Of a stretch of DNA of 64,000 nt, positions 1-32,628 are shown one piece after another. Both the position numbers and the translations under genes were made by a program. Below the pieces are notes generated by a model. The model saw nothing but the letters and a program-made list of their open reading frames with translations. It searched no databases and had not been told where the DNA came from. Source of the DNA: Hypomesus transpacificus (lineage: Eukaryota > Chordata > Actinopteri > Osmeriformes > Osmeridae); the NCBI RefSeq assembly GCF_021917145.1, contig NC_061072.1, positions 12,860,133 through 12,924,132 on the forward strand, written 5' to 3'. Every line of letters starts with the position of its first letter. Position 1 is the first letter of the stretch.

Positions 1-1554
1 GGCTCTGTGACTCATCCTCACGGGAAGGGACGGCTGTGTTCCATTGTGGAACGGTGAACAAGAAGCGCGTCTTCTATCACTCTCAGCACTAACGGCCCAT
101 TTCAGGATGGAGCACAGGAGAAGAGAACTGCAGTGTGGATGACAAATTACCGTTTCAGTTCACGTATTGTCTTTTTAAACTTCTTTGCTTCTCATGATTG
201 GAATTCAAATACAAAACTGTCCATGATTTAAATCCGTTCCATAAGTAAAATTTGACAATAATCAGCGGTCCTTTTAACCACCCAAGCTTGAGTGAAAGCT
301 ACAAGTGTCCAATTTGCCACTGATGCGACACAATGTAACATAAAATTGGGTAATTACGCTATTGCAACTGAGACCGCGAGTAATTCAGCTGCAATTTGCG
401 TGCGGGCGTGTTCCTTCATTCGCTCAAGCACAATTCCTTAAATCCCATTTTCGTGAATAGAAATCTTGTAACGATTGAGTCCTTTTAAGGACTGTCAGCC
501 ACACTGTGCTGTAGACTATCCTACATTTGGCGATTCTCTTTTAGTCATCCCAATCTCCTGCTGGTTCCTCCGACGGAGCGGTGGAGGGTCGGGCTGTGTG
601 CTTTGCTACGGTTGGCTCATCCATTGGGTTGCTAGGGCAGCCTTGAATCTGTAGTAGACGTTGAAAACGTCCGTCAAATATCCATAAATACCAATGTTGA
701 TGGAGGGGAGTGGCGAGCTGTGGACTGAGTACGAATTGGCGGCCGCTGACTGCAGTTCAGTAACGTATTAGGCTACTTCATCACGCTGAAGGATAAACAT
801 CGATCTATATTAGCTGGTCCTGGGTCAGTGTTGGGGACCGCCCGCAGCCTGACAGGGCCAGAACAGCATGCTCGGTTTGTTGTTGTTTTGGCTCACCACG
901 ATTTCTGACGTAGCCCTTTGACAGAGGAGACAGGCCGGATTGTTTCATTTGAAAACAATGACCATAAAGAAGGCTACGTTTTGTAGAGAAAGCATGCAAC
1001 CACAGATTTTCTTCTTCTCGTAATTATATGCCAAATGGTTAAACAAAGTCGGCTTTATCGCATTCTGGCTGGACACCAAATTAAAATGCAGTTAGGCCTA
1101 TAATAAAAAAGTAGCGACATCCTGGCAAAAATAACATACAACGGTACAATGGTAACAGTGCCTAATCCTTGGGTTGCAGAGGTAACTTATTATTGAGTGT
1201 TGAGAATGCCTCAGGTCTGTTGATCAGACTTCGTTATGTTATGCAGGGGAGCTGGCAAAACTGAGACCATTACGTAATTACCGACATGCAGGATACAGAC
1301 GGTCAGCTGTAACATGCCCAAATACATGGGTTATGTCAATGTCGGAGGACAATAAATCTTGATCAGCCTTATACGACACTGCAGGAACGTCAGGTCAGAT
1401 CACGAGGCTTAGCCAATGGTGACTTTCAACCTTGTCCAGCGTCCCAGCTGTTTTTATATATCACATTACCTTACCGAGGGTGAATATGAGTTTTATTTAT
1501 GGCCACGAAAAGTAACAACCCTCTGCTGCCATCAAGTGTTGAAATGGTGATACA

Positions 1555-1690
1555 TAATTTACATTTACATTGAATCATTTAGCAGACGCTCTTATCCAGA
1601 GCGACTTACAGTAGGTACAGAGACATTCCCCCGAGGCAAGTAGGGCGAAGTGAAGGACACAACGTCATTTGGCACGGTCAGGCTAATAAT
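1555..1690. repeat. Truncated teleost SINE-like repeat
   Basis: The stretch holds the motif GCAGACGCTCTTATCCAGAG followed by 'gacttacagta' and 'cccccgaggcaagtagg', a tail that recurs at 36548-36735 in fuller form. The tRNA-like end seen in that second copy is missing here, so this one is truncated. Family name is not assigned; the repeat class is inferred from the shared motif and its several degraded copies in the window. Confidence 0.6.
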
Positions 1691-1749
1691 AATGCGATTA
1701 CATTTGTCATGGTGATAATCAAATTCCAGAAGTGAACACAAAATCATAA

Positions 1750-1755
1750 TTTATT
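1750..1755 (-). terminator. Probable COX11 poly(A) signal
   Basis: The plus strand reads TTTATT, i.e. AATAAA on the minus strand, about 160 nt downstream of the COX11 stop codon. Position and sequence fit a polyadenylation signal; no transcript evidence is available. Confidence 0.45.
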
Positions 1756-1914
1756 TTATAACACAAAACCAATATGAAATGACATCTTGGATCATTCTTA
1801 TTACCTATGTACATACACTGTCTCTTCTGTGTCCTCCCTGACCAAGGGGAGCGTTAAACAATGATTGTGAACATGGTTTAGTCTGTAGAGCGGCTATTGG
1901 GCCAGAGCACAGCT

Positions 1915-3186
1915 CTAGCTGTACCCAGGCAGAGGCAGCTTCTGGCCCTCCTTGGCCTCGAAGAAGGTGTAGGAGAGGGTGATGGTGTCGACCCGCGCCA
2001 TGCGAGGATCCTCATCAAACTCAGGGTCGATGTAGAAGAAGACGGGCATGTCCACTTCCTCGTGAGGGTTCAACCTCTGCTCTTCAAAGCAGAAACACTA
2101 AGAGAGAGAGACACACACACACACTGTGTCAGTATTTCTAGGTGCAGACCCTTCACTACTTACAGCTCTTACACAATCACTCTCTGTGTGAGTTAGACTC
2201 ATCTATTGGACGGAAGGGTGTGTTCCGCTACCCAGGTGCCAGAGTCCTTCCCGCAGTCTAAACAGACCTACCTGGATCTTGTTGAAGTACTGTCCTGCAT
2301 CAAAGGGCACCACGTTGTAGGTGGAGATGCCAATAACAGGTTTGTCTGTGGGGTTCCTGGCTCTGTAAAATGCAAGGGCAGTCTCTCCTGGAACCACCTG
2401 AAACACAAACCCACATCACAAAGACACACAAAGAGACAAGCGATACAGATAAATAGATTTTAGAGGAACAGAAGACGAGGGGAACAGACTGATGACCAGG
2501 AAGGGAAACACTGAAAGACGCAACAGCGGATGTCAAGACCATGAGTCCAGTCTTACATAGATTTCGGATTGCTGAGGACGGAAGTTCCACTGCATGCTGG
2601 CGTGGGTGTCGGCGTTGAAGGTGATCTTGATGATGCGGTCCTTCACCGGCTTCATGGTTTCCACCTGCTCTGTATCGTGGCCTGCCACCGCTGTGCCTCC
2701 CAGCCCTGATGCCTAGACCGCAGCAACACCAAAGACAGACACTGACAACACCTTCAAGGCTTATTCCATTCCAGACACAACTGTAATCTGTTCTATCTTT
2801 CTGTACTCTCTCTGCCTCCTTCTCACCTGGCAATACAATCTGTAGAGTGGCACTGCAGCGTAGGACATGCCAATCATGCCCACCCCTGCCGCAGCAATAT
2901 AGGTCAGCACCGTCTTGTTCCGGGTCCTCCATTCCTCCTCCTGATTCCAGCCGCCCTTCTTCCTCTTGGCCCCCCGAGTTTGGGTGTGGAAGCGGGGAGG
3001 AAGCTTTCTGGACAGAAGCTGCTGCTGCGTCTGGCTGTGCAGCCCTCTTAGCCCTTCACTCTGCACATCCCTCACACAGCTCTGCAGACCCCTCAAGCCT
3101 CCGCTCTGCACAACCCGGAGACAGGACAGCAGAGCTGAGCTTTGAGAGCAGGCTAGGCTCTGGCGGAAGAAGATGGGGATTGGCAT
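1915..3186 (-). CDS. cox11: COX11, cytochrome c oxidase copper chaperone
   Basis: COX11 is a mitochondrial inner-membrane protein that delivers copper to the CuB site of cytochrome oxidase subunit 1. Four coding exons on the minus strand: 3186-2827, 2712-2557, 2397-2272 and 2097-1915, all phase 0 with GT..AG borders, giving 274 aa (human about 276). Residues 1-90 are a presequence rich in Arg, Ser and Gln. Residues 92-111 form the single membrane helix, ending in AAVPLYRLYCQ. The intermembrane-space domain follows (QWNFRPQQ, VPGETALAFYRA, ISTYNVVPFDAGQYFNKIQ). The copper-binding CFCF motif opens exon 4 at residues 215-218, so key cysteines are intact. The presequence holds an approximate 15-residue duplication. 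STXBP4 lies head-to-head, as in human, so a shared promoter region near 3.2-5 kb is likely. Confidence 0.96.
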
Positions 3187-4939
3187 GGCTGCGGGGAAAA
3201 GGCCAAGGCTAGCCTTTAAACTAATCCTATGTTGCCTCTCACAGCAGGAGATACCTGGCTGGGGAAAGATACATTATAAGTTCTACTGGCTTGATAAATG
3301 GCTGCAGTTGTCTGATGCTAGCTAACAGGTGCCGTGTAACCACCACATAATCGATGTAGTAAGCTGGTACTAAGTAAGTAGCTAGCTAGTGTACAGTAAA
3401 TGCTGTGTAACTGTGTGGTGTGTCTAGGATAGCGAGAAGAGCTAGGTCGCATGTGCAAAAGACGTTTGAAAGACTTCCACTCAAGGAAATATTGAAAAAA
3501 CACAGTTATCTGTTATTGTATCAAGATGTAGCAGAGGATTTAAAGCTAGAATATCTCGCTATCCTGGTGCCACTGTGACTATTTTCTAGTTTACACTGTA
3601 ACAGCTTACGATGACAGTGTACGGGTTAGTTTAACGTCGCTAAAAGATCAGTAAACAACTTTTAGGTTACAAATCTTACCGGGAAAATCTGTCGTCAAAT
3701 TCACCCTTGGATTGCATGTTACAAAATCATCACGGGTTGGTCATAGTGGTGGTGCCCCAGCTTGACATTCTCGGTGGAAAGAAATTGTTCATGTCAATGG
3801 TTCCGCCTAGTTGGATGTTCTACAGTCACTAAAGCTAATAGTTTGTATTTATTTTCGAAAATGTCTGTTGACTTACACCGTGTCCTTTATAGCAACAAAC
3901 CAAACAACCATTCACACGTTTGCTCAGTTTTAGACGGACACTCTGGGCAACACAAAACATTAGGTAACCCAAAGCGCCACTAGTTGTCGCTGGAATCATT
4001 TTATGTTAATACCAGGTGTCTTGAAATGCTATCCTACCTGTCTAATGTGACCTACCAGGGCTTACTGACTCACATCAAGGTTAAGGTTTGCCCAATACCG
4101 GTGTCGTACCAAGGCACTTATCCCCACCAGGATTTGCATCCCCTGGCCGCGGGAGGGCTCGTGCACTCAGAGAAGACAGCGGAGTTTAACTGCTGCACAC
4201 AAATAGCGACGTGGAAGACTCGACAGGGTTTCCCATAGTATCCTAACAAGGGACTCATGTATCTACATGAATACGTTTATTTGTCTGTTACATTAAGGCG
4301 ACGTGTGAATTGTTTAATGCGTCGTTTAATATAGTGGATTATCGACGGTGTTTTCCAAAGTTCCATATTGCCACCTTTGCTACATAGGCCGAATGATAGG
4401 CCTATGGGACTCGACATCACATGAAGGTTTATGAACAACATGTTTTCCTTTAGGTTACCTCCAACTGTCCATTCTCTGCGGGTGTTGTCTGACAAGGATG
4501 CCCCGTTGCTAACCCGTCCCTCCCTGCCCTCTAACGGGATTTCTGTTTTAATTTAATTTAGTTTAAAATGGCTTTTCAATTAACCGCCTTGTTCACTTGT
4601 CTACCACATGAGTTACAGAGGGGATACACATTACATCAGGCCGTTTGTTCACTTGATATAATGTGTACCCCCTCCCCTAACATGCAAAGGGTCTGTCCAG
4701 CCATCATGTGTGTCCTTTTCTGTAAATAATTTGTTTTTAAATATTCAGGTAATAAATTGTCTAGCTCGACCCCCCTTTACAAGTATCTATAAAGGTTTTC
4801 AAAAAACAGTTTGAAGTGGGGTTTTTTCTTCAATGTATTTTTCAGTAAAATGTGTGTGTGTGAGTGTGTGTTCGAGAACATGTGTGTGTGGCTGCGTGTG
4901 TGCGCTTCTGTGTGTATGTCTTACCCAGTGCCAGTCAGT

Positions 4940-5010
4940 GGACAAAAGGATAAGGTTCAGGCAGAGCCAGCCAGTGTCGGACGTGTATGAGAGTGGATTA
5001 GTGAAGAGAG
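4940..5010 (+). other. Possible STXBP4 5' non-coding exon
   Basis: A pyrimidine-rich acceptor-like stretch ending 'cttacccag' at about 4928 precedes a stretch that ends in a strong donor, AGAG|GTAAGC, at 5010/5011. If joined to the exon at 7667, the frame of the STXBP4 start has a TGA at 4988-4990 upstream. That would make this a 5' UTR exon and support ATG 7674 as the first start. The acceptor position is uncertain; transcript data are absent. Confidence 0.3.
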
Positions 5011-7074
5011 GTAAGCGTGCCTCTCCCTCTGTCTAGGCGGATTTCCGTTCCAGATCAACCCTGGTTGAACCATTACTGCCGTCTCATCTCATCTACAAAC
5101 CACTGACTCTTCTTTCATGGCTGTGTAGCATGTGTGTGTATGAGTGAGTGTGTTTGTGTGCCCTGCATGTGAGTGTTTGATCCATCTCTGTCCGTGAGAT
5201 GCCATTACTCCCTCAGGAGGCAGAGCGTTTCGATGGACTTTCTCTTCTCTACTGGTATGTCCTGCCTCTCTTTGGGTTCTTTCTTCACTTTCATCTCATT
5301 TTCTTCCTTGTTGTGTGTGAGTCGGTAGTTTACCGTCGTTTTTATCTGACTGGATGTCTGTAGTACAGTATTCAGTGTGGAACGTTGGTTGCAGTTGGTC
5401 CCAGAGTAACCGTGGTTGCCATGTGTAAGCAACACATTTATTGTATGTTATTAGGTTTGAGACAAATCGAATACAGAAATTGTTGGGTGATAATAACAAG
5501 ACAAGAAATCCTAACTAGATTCCCATTTCTAAATGTGAGTCTGCTCATATACTGTGTGGTCAGGTAAACACAGGCTGTATGGTACAAAGTAAATACAGGG
5601 TAGAGTATTGCTGTGGTTACCTAAGTAAAGACCACATAGTTACAATGACAGCCTTCAGCTGTAAGTACTGTAACTGCCATGTCTATACCTTGAATGAATC
5701 AAACTGGCATGTCCTGCATACAACATTAGCATGTAATTGTGTGTTCCGTTTGGTCTGTTCTGTTATCAGAGGCCCGGGCTGCTAAGACAGATTAGCTAGC
5801 GATTAAGTGATCAGTTTAATTGTTTCCTTGTGTCATAGTTAATGTACTCTCCTAACGTTGGTGGATAAGTTGTTGTCCCCCACTGACCTCATACCCATGA
5901 GGAATAGACAACTAGTCTATGTCTGTGATGGGCACAGTCAAGTTGCGGTAACATAAGTAGGCTGTACTTGGCTGTACAATTCCCAGAGCAAAGAAAACAT
6001 TTAGTAAATGCAGCCAAGGGTCAGGATAGGATGATGTGACAGAGTGTCATGAGTCCAGCTCTACTTGTGTACAAGATTATCTGATATCCTTGCCTGCAAA
6101 CTGTCTCTCACAGAATGACTGTACAGAAATTCTGTTCACGCTGAGTAGAAAGGGTGAGGGCAGGAGAGGACAGGTGAGGAGAGGACAGAACAGAGGGGAC
6201 AGAACACATCAGAACCCAGCGGAGCAGGGCAGAGCATGCTATGAGCCGTCTGGGTCTGGGTCCCTGCCCAGTGAACCAGCATAGCTGTTGTCAGGTTGTG
6301 GGAGCTGCCCTAGTTAGAGAGTATGCCTGCTCCTGTCAGTCAGAGGGATTATAATCAGACAGGCCAGTCCTCTCCACACTCTCCTGTTCCTCGCTAAGAA
6401 CACAGAGGTCTCCCTTCAAAACCTTGTTTTTTCTGTGTATATTAACCTATTGCCAGATGCTATGCCTAAACTCCAAAACTTGGAGTTTGGAACTGGGACA
6501 ATAGATTTAACAATATTTCTTTTGTCGCTTTGTGTGTCAAAACAAATATTAAAATGTCTATATTTAATCACATTTGTTATATAATATCTATGGATAAGCC
6601 CTGGGACACAGCTAATAGTATATGACACATTCTCTTACATCAATTAACCTCATAATGCAATGATTACTTCCGACCTTGCATAATGATTGGTTAAGAGCCA
6701 TGGTATATTTGTGATGCGTCAATCGTATCAAGCCTCTTTTCAGTTGTGATTTCCTTATGACAGCGCAACAAATGAGCTACACTAGATTGCTGTGCCTTAT
6801 ATTCTTATATACCAACCCATGGGTTATTTATGAACCTTCTCTGGAGTTCTTTCATTGTCCTACCTTTCATTTCAATCCACATAACTGGACCAAATTGGGG
6901 ACACACTCCTAGAAAATCCAGTTGAGTGTTATTGCTGTTATACACTAAAGAGAAGATATCTTTGGACAGGACTGAAGGCCAAGGAAGGCCAAGGAAGAAG
7001 AATGTTTTATTAAGTTAGAGACTCACACACAAGCATAAACATTGATTGTTACCTCACTCCTTCACAATTGTTTT

Positions 7075-7174
7075 CCCTCCCTCCCTCCCTCCCTCCCTCC
7101 CTCCCTCCCTCCCTCCCTCCCTCCCTCCCTCCCTCCCTCCCTCCCTCCCTCCCTCCCTCCCTCCCTCCCTCCCT
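7075..7174. repeat. TCCC/CCCT microsatellite
   Basis: About 25 uninterrupted tetranucleotide units, 100 bp, upstream of the first STXBP4 coding exon. The apparent open frames on both strands are products of the repeat. Confidence 0.97.
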
Positions 7175-7666
7175 TTCTCTAACACACACACATACACACA
7201 CGTACACAAACTGAACTCTGGCTGGTCAGTGTTGCCAGTCCGGTCAGACTGAGTTGTCCACATGTACCTCTGAGATAAAAACTGGGACTCAGCACACAGT
7301 CAGGTATGACGTCGTAGTTCATGTCTGGTTTACAATCACAGAGGTTTTTTCTTCCTGCTGACTGTTGTTGTGAGGTTGAAAAATTGCCGGTGCTGAGTGC
7401 TGAGTTCACTCGCTGAAACATGGGGACACGGTATAAACAAAGGAATAAACAAAATCCTGGCCTGATTTGATAATTTTTTTGCTGAATTCTGAGAAAGAAG
7501 GTCATATGACGAGAGCCTAAAGAGAGCTCTCGTTTGGATCCCACAGGGGAGGAGGGTTTATACCCTTCATGAAAACGGAGGGATAAACAGATGATGAAAC
7601 AGAGGAATGTTGAACAGGGATGTACTGTATGAGAGAGATGACAGCAGACTTGTGTGTGTGTTTCAG

Positions 7667-28425
<20,759 letters not shown>

Positions 28426-31400
28426 GGTGGTGTATAGCCTAACCAGCAGTGGGCCCATATACACAGTAAATCTGACGTCCAACATCACGCTGCGAGAAGA
28501 CTGACAGGTCTGAACAGTCTGACAGAAGTATGTTAGAAAGAGGAGGAGGGAGAGTAGGGTTGTGGAGGAGGAGGCTTTTCATGAAGACTGTGTCAACACC
28601 ACCCCTGCAGGTCTGGTTGAACAGTAGACCAGGAAACCCAGAACACACCTGTCCAGATAACCTGCATGCCATTCTCCTCTCCACTCAGTTCCTCGCCGCA
28701 ATAACTCAAACAAAGCTCCAGTGCTGGCTTTGTCCTCTGAAGTCACGGGCCTCAGAACAATGTTTGTGTTTGTCTCCAGAGCAGGGCAGCTGGCTCTGAG
28801 AATGGCAAGAGAAAATCCTTCGCTGGTACCTTTGTTTGCCACTGTGAAACTGCATCTTTGAAGACTGTTTCCCCAACTCTGATTGGGCCTCTCTCAGTCA
28901 GAGCAGAGCTGGGCTGGCTGCTGGAGAGCTGAGACAAACCTGCTTTGTGTTTCCCACCCTCTACTTCAGCTACAAGCCCTTGGAGGACAGTTAACAACAA
29001 TAGATGACAGATTTCATAGGGCAGTTTAACCCTGTGGTTAGTAAGATCATGTGTAACAGTAATGTGTAATACAAATGTACAACTCATACAAATGAGTAAA
29101 ATAACTAAATGTAAATATTATTGAAATGTGCCGGAACAGATTTGTATTGATATGGAATAAGGCTGAGGAAAGCAAACCCCCTCTCTCAAGAAGCAACTAG
29201 AGACTTACAGTATCGTTACCCCAGTAAACACCTCAAGCTCTCAGTGTTCTTGAAGTATATGATAACTTTTCTGTAACATGCCTGGCTCCGGTTCCTGTAC
29301 TGTACTGTACTGTATACTGTATACCCTTGATAGCCTGTACCCTGCCTCATAGCCTAACTGCCTCTCCTCCTGGCCTGTACCCTACCTCATAGCCTAGCTG
29401 CCTCTACTCCAGGCCTGTACCCTGCCTCATTGCCTAGCTGCCTCTCCTCCCGGCCTGTACCCTGCCTCATAGCTTAGCTGCCTCTCCTCCTGGCCTGTAC
29501 CCTGCCTCATAGCTTAGCCGCCTCTCCTCCTGGCCTGTACCCTGCCTCATAGCTTAGCTGCCTCTCCTCCTGGCCTGTACCCTGCCTCATAGCTTAGCTG
29601 CCTCTCCTCCTGGCCTGTACCCTGCCTCATAGCTTAGCCGCCTCTCCTCCTGGCCTGTACCCTGCCTCATAGCTTAGCTGCCTCTCCTCCTGGCCTGTAC
29701 CCTGCCTCATAGCTTAGCTGCCTCTCCTCCTGGCCTGTACCCTGCCTCATAGCTTAGCTGCCTCTCCTCCTGGCCTGTACCCTGCCTCATAGCCTAGCTG
29801 CCTCTCCTCCTGGCCTAGCTGGCATGTAGATTTTAATCATTAAGCAGATGCTTTTATCCAAAGCAACTTACAAATACCTGCTTCAACAATCATAGCAGTT
29901 CACGGATATTAATCTGTACAGGGACCTTTCTTTCCCATTTATTTTGGAGTTAAAAGCAATCAACGTGGGTTATTCATGTTATTGAAGATAACCAAATAAG
30001 ACGTGTCCTGGGGCTGGTGTGTACTTTGGAAAAAGTGTCATATATGTGTGTGGTCCCAATAAGGCTGGATGTTATTTATAGCATTTGTGCGTGGCCTAAG
30101 CGTACAGTTCAAGCCAACAGCCACCTGCCTACGGCTGAGAGTATTGATTTTCCCTCTGTAGCACGTGTGGTTAAATATATCTCCTTCTGTTGGAAACACT
30201 AACTGCATCATGCAGACACACCACCATGTCAACACCAATGGATAAACATACATACCTTTAAGTTGCATTGCATTTCTCTTGCCTTTCATACTCCAGGCTG
30301 TTCAAGCTCACCTGCCTGCTCCAGCTGCTCTCCAATCTCACACATCAGGTTTTGCTTAACTGAACAATCCACTTCAACACCACTGCTGTATGTGCTTGTG
30401 TGGGTTTGTGAAAAAGAAAATTGCAAAATACTTTATATCTATAAACCAACTTGCTTGCTCAGCTGTTAATGTACTGTACCACAGGTAGATGAAATGTAGG
30501 TCCGTCACCACCAGGCCAGGCAGTCACTGTCTGCCTACAGTACAGTACAGACTGGTTGGATGAGGGTGAACTGAATTCAGACCAGGATAAAGATCACACT
30601 CAACACACCTGCTAATTTAGGTCAGCCGCCCTCATGTTGATCACATACTAAGCCTCTTATTGATAACATAGAAGGAAAACACTCACTTCACATCAACGAG
30701 GGTATTTGGAGGTTGGAGGGGAAGAGTGAAGATATTGTCTGACCAGTTTATTTACATTTTATGGAGGACTGCGGGCCTTCTAGTCTTGAGGCAATGTCCA
30801 CCTAGGACTGTGTTGGGAAGTCATGAACAAGACACCAGGACACCAGCCTTGTGACAAGTCAGCTTGTAGGAGATTTGTTTCTGCTAAAATGTGGAAATGC
30901 AAATGTATACTGTATTACATTGAGACGTCAGGAGAAAACAGCTAGTAATGTATGCGGTGCAGGCTGGCATCGCCCACTCACTGATCCCAGTATTCTATCC
31001 AGAGGAGCATGATTGGAGGAGCACTGCCCTACTTTTCACAGTAAAGGTCGTCACAACACCACTGTGCTTTAGCAACCACTGTTGCCAAGGAAGTTCTACT
31101 TAGAGGCAGATAGGGCTTACAGAGATAGCAGATGAGTTCTAGCAGCAGGTTTGTTATTTGTTTTATTTTTTACTTTTACAAACGTCATTAGTAGCACTAG
31201 TACTCACACGTTTAAACGGTACTCACATCAGAATATTCTAAAATCTGACTGACTGTCTCTAACAACACTGGTGCAGGACACAGATATACCGCTGTAGTAT
31301 TGTCTCACAGTCGTACCACTGACCACCAGTATTAAACAAATACAAAAAATGATAATTGTCTGAATTTAAAAGCATTAAGTACACCATACAATAAAAGCAT

Positions 31401-31600
31401 TAAAATGTGTATAACAGCTATCAATGCTTTGGCCTTCAGCCACAAACTCCATTTTGCCAAGATGAGCTCTTGAGCACTTACAGGGCTTAACCAGCTTATT
31501 TTGAGCAAGGGGGCACAAGAGGTACTTTATCTCCTTTTATGATTGAGATGTTTTTCTTCCTGGCCAGAGCACATGAGGTTCAATGTGACAACTCCAGAAG
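28426..31600. other. STXBP4-HLF intergenic region
   Basis: No gene seen. The first part is presumably STXBP4 3' UTR, though I see no clear AATAAA close by. It contains a 40-bp minisatellite (29331-29818) followed by a SINE-like tail fragment (29835-29880). The rest is AT-rich sequence without coding signal. Confidence 0.5.
29331..29818. repeat. 40-bp minisatellite, about 12 copies
   Basis: Tandem 40-base unit containing 'ggcctgtaccctgcctcata' followed by 'gcttagctgcctctcctcct'. Copies in the middle are nearly identical; those at the left edge differ more (e.g. 'cctaactg', 'ctactccag'), a usual sign of array homogenisation from the centre. Confidence 0.95.
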
Positions 31601-31780
31601 CTGGGGGAGAGGGAGCGTGCAGAATTTCACGGTCCGCAATTGGATAAAAGTAGGTCAACCCGACCCACTCACGTGACCAACCAGCGTTTTGTGCGCTGAA
31701 AGCGCCCTATAGCTCGCTTGGCCGCCGTGACACGGCAGTTAAGCAAAGCTTTAACGCGCGCAGCAGAACGTGAACCATAT
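31600..31780 (+). promoter_or_regulatory. Candidate HLF upstream regulatory region with E-box
   Basis: A locally CpG-rich patch ('gcgctgaaagcgccc', 'taacgcgcgcagc') in otherwise AT-rich DNA, about 0.9 kb upstream of the HLF start. It contains a perfect CACGTG E-box at 31670-31675. PAR-bZIP genes are known clock outputs driven by CLOCK/BMAL1 through such E-boxes; function here is inference. Confidence 0.4.
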
Positions 31781-32186
31781 TATGAGAAGGCTGAGTTGTT
31801 TTATTGGTGTGCTAAAATCAAATACATTCAACGGTGATTTAAAGGCAAGCTATGAGATTGTTTGACGATTAAGTGAATAATCTGATGCATATTACTTTTT
31901 AATCATAGGTAATGGGTAAGCTTTTAACAGACACACCTTTTTACTACACTGCACGTCCTTGGGGCCTTAGCCATACATCTGCTGCATTTCAACTTCATTC
32001 CATGCCTGGTTCTGGAGATAATTAAGCCACAAACAATGTACACACAGACACACATGACTATACAAAGACAGATAGATTGCTGGAAATTTTGTTAGATATT
32101 GGAAAAGCAGTACTCAACAATGCAGATTTAACATAAGACCATTTCTAACGAAATTATGTTGACTTCAATCTCATAAATTCTCTGTC

Positions 32187-32220
32187 TGTGTGTCTGTCTG
32201 TCTGTCTGTCTGTCTCACGC

Positions 32221-32290
<70 letters not shown>
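32187..32290. repeat. (GTCT)n followed by (CA)n
   Basis: A short TGTC array then about 70 bp of CA repeats, 0.35-0.45 kb upstream of the HLF start codon. Confidence 0.9.
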
Positions 32291-32295
<5 letters not shown>

Positions 32296-32346
32296 GTAGG
32301 CTACACACAAGCGTGCACACAGTGTGTTGACCTGCCTCTCAAGGTT

Positions 32347-32354
32347 TGACGTCA
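32347..32354. promoter_or_regulatory. Palindromic CRE upstream of HLF
   Basis: A perfect TGACGTCA lies 275 bases upstream of the HLF start codon. This is the full CREB/ATF consensus and is plausibly in the proximal promoter or 5' UTR. No binding data. Confidence 0.4.
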
Positions 32355-32628
32355 CAAACCTCCGTTCTCACACATGGACTCGGTGAACCGGGCTCTCTGT
32401 CTTCTGCAGTACTAGTTTAGAATCACCAGTGGCACTGAAGCCAGCTTTGCACGCTATCAGAAGACAGTGGTATAGACGAAACTTTACAGCTGCGCTCGAC
32501 ATTTTTGCTAATAATTTAGTTTCCACTGTTTCTACTTGTGTGCAATAAATATTTGTTTATCATATCAATCGAACGGTTCAAAGCTGCAGGTTTGGTGACT
32601 TTTGACGGTCGAAGACTTGACAGAGAAA

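Larger units (their letters stand above)
1..1914. other. Intergenic flank with COX11 3' UTR
   Basis: I see no gene here. The right part is the 3' side of the minus-strand COX11 gene. A reverse-complement AATAAA at 1750-1755, about 160 bases beyond the COX11 stop, is a reasonable poly(A) signal. A truncated SINE-like repeat lies near 1555-1690. A perfect PAR-bZIP type site, ATTACGTAAT, is at 1269-1278. The remainder is unremarkable AT-rich sequence with only short shadow frames. Confidence 0.5.
3187..7666. other. COX11-STXBP4 divergent intergenic / 5' region
   Basis: No protein-coding exon is supported. The part next to COX11 is the likely divergent promoter region, and the rest is probably STXBP4 5' non-coding sequence and first introns. 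It contains GT-rich stretches (4850-4920), a 100-bp TCCC tandem repeat (7075-7174) and one possible non-coding exon ending at 5010. The remainder shows only short frames without family resemblance. Confidence 0.45.

Noticed and set aside
4224-4240. 'cagggtttcccata' motif, also at 10662
   Set aside because: Looks like one end of a hAT-type element, but no matching opposite end or target duplication was found for either copy.
4833-5036. 67-codon frame upstream of STXBP4 as a coding N-terminal extension
   Set aside because: Splicing from 5010 to 7667 puts this frame out of phase with the PDZ1 frame; the in-phase frame has a TGA at 4988.
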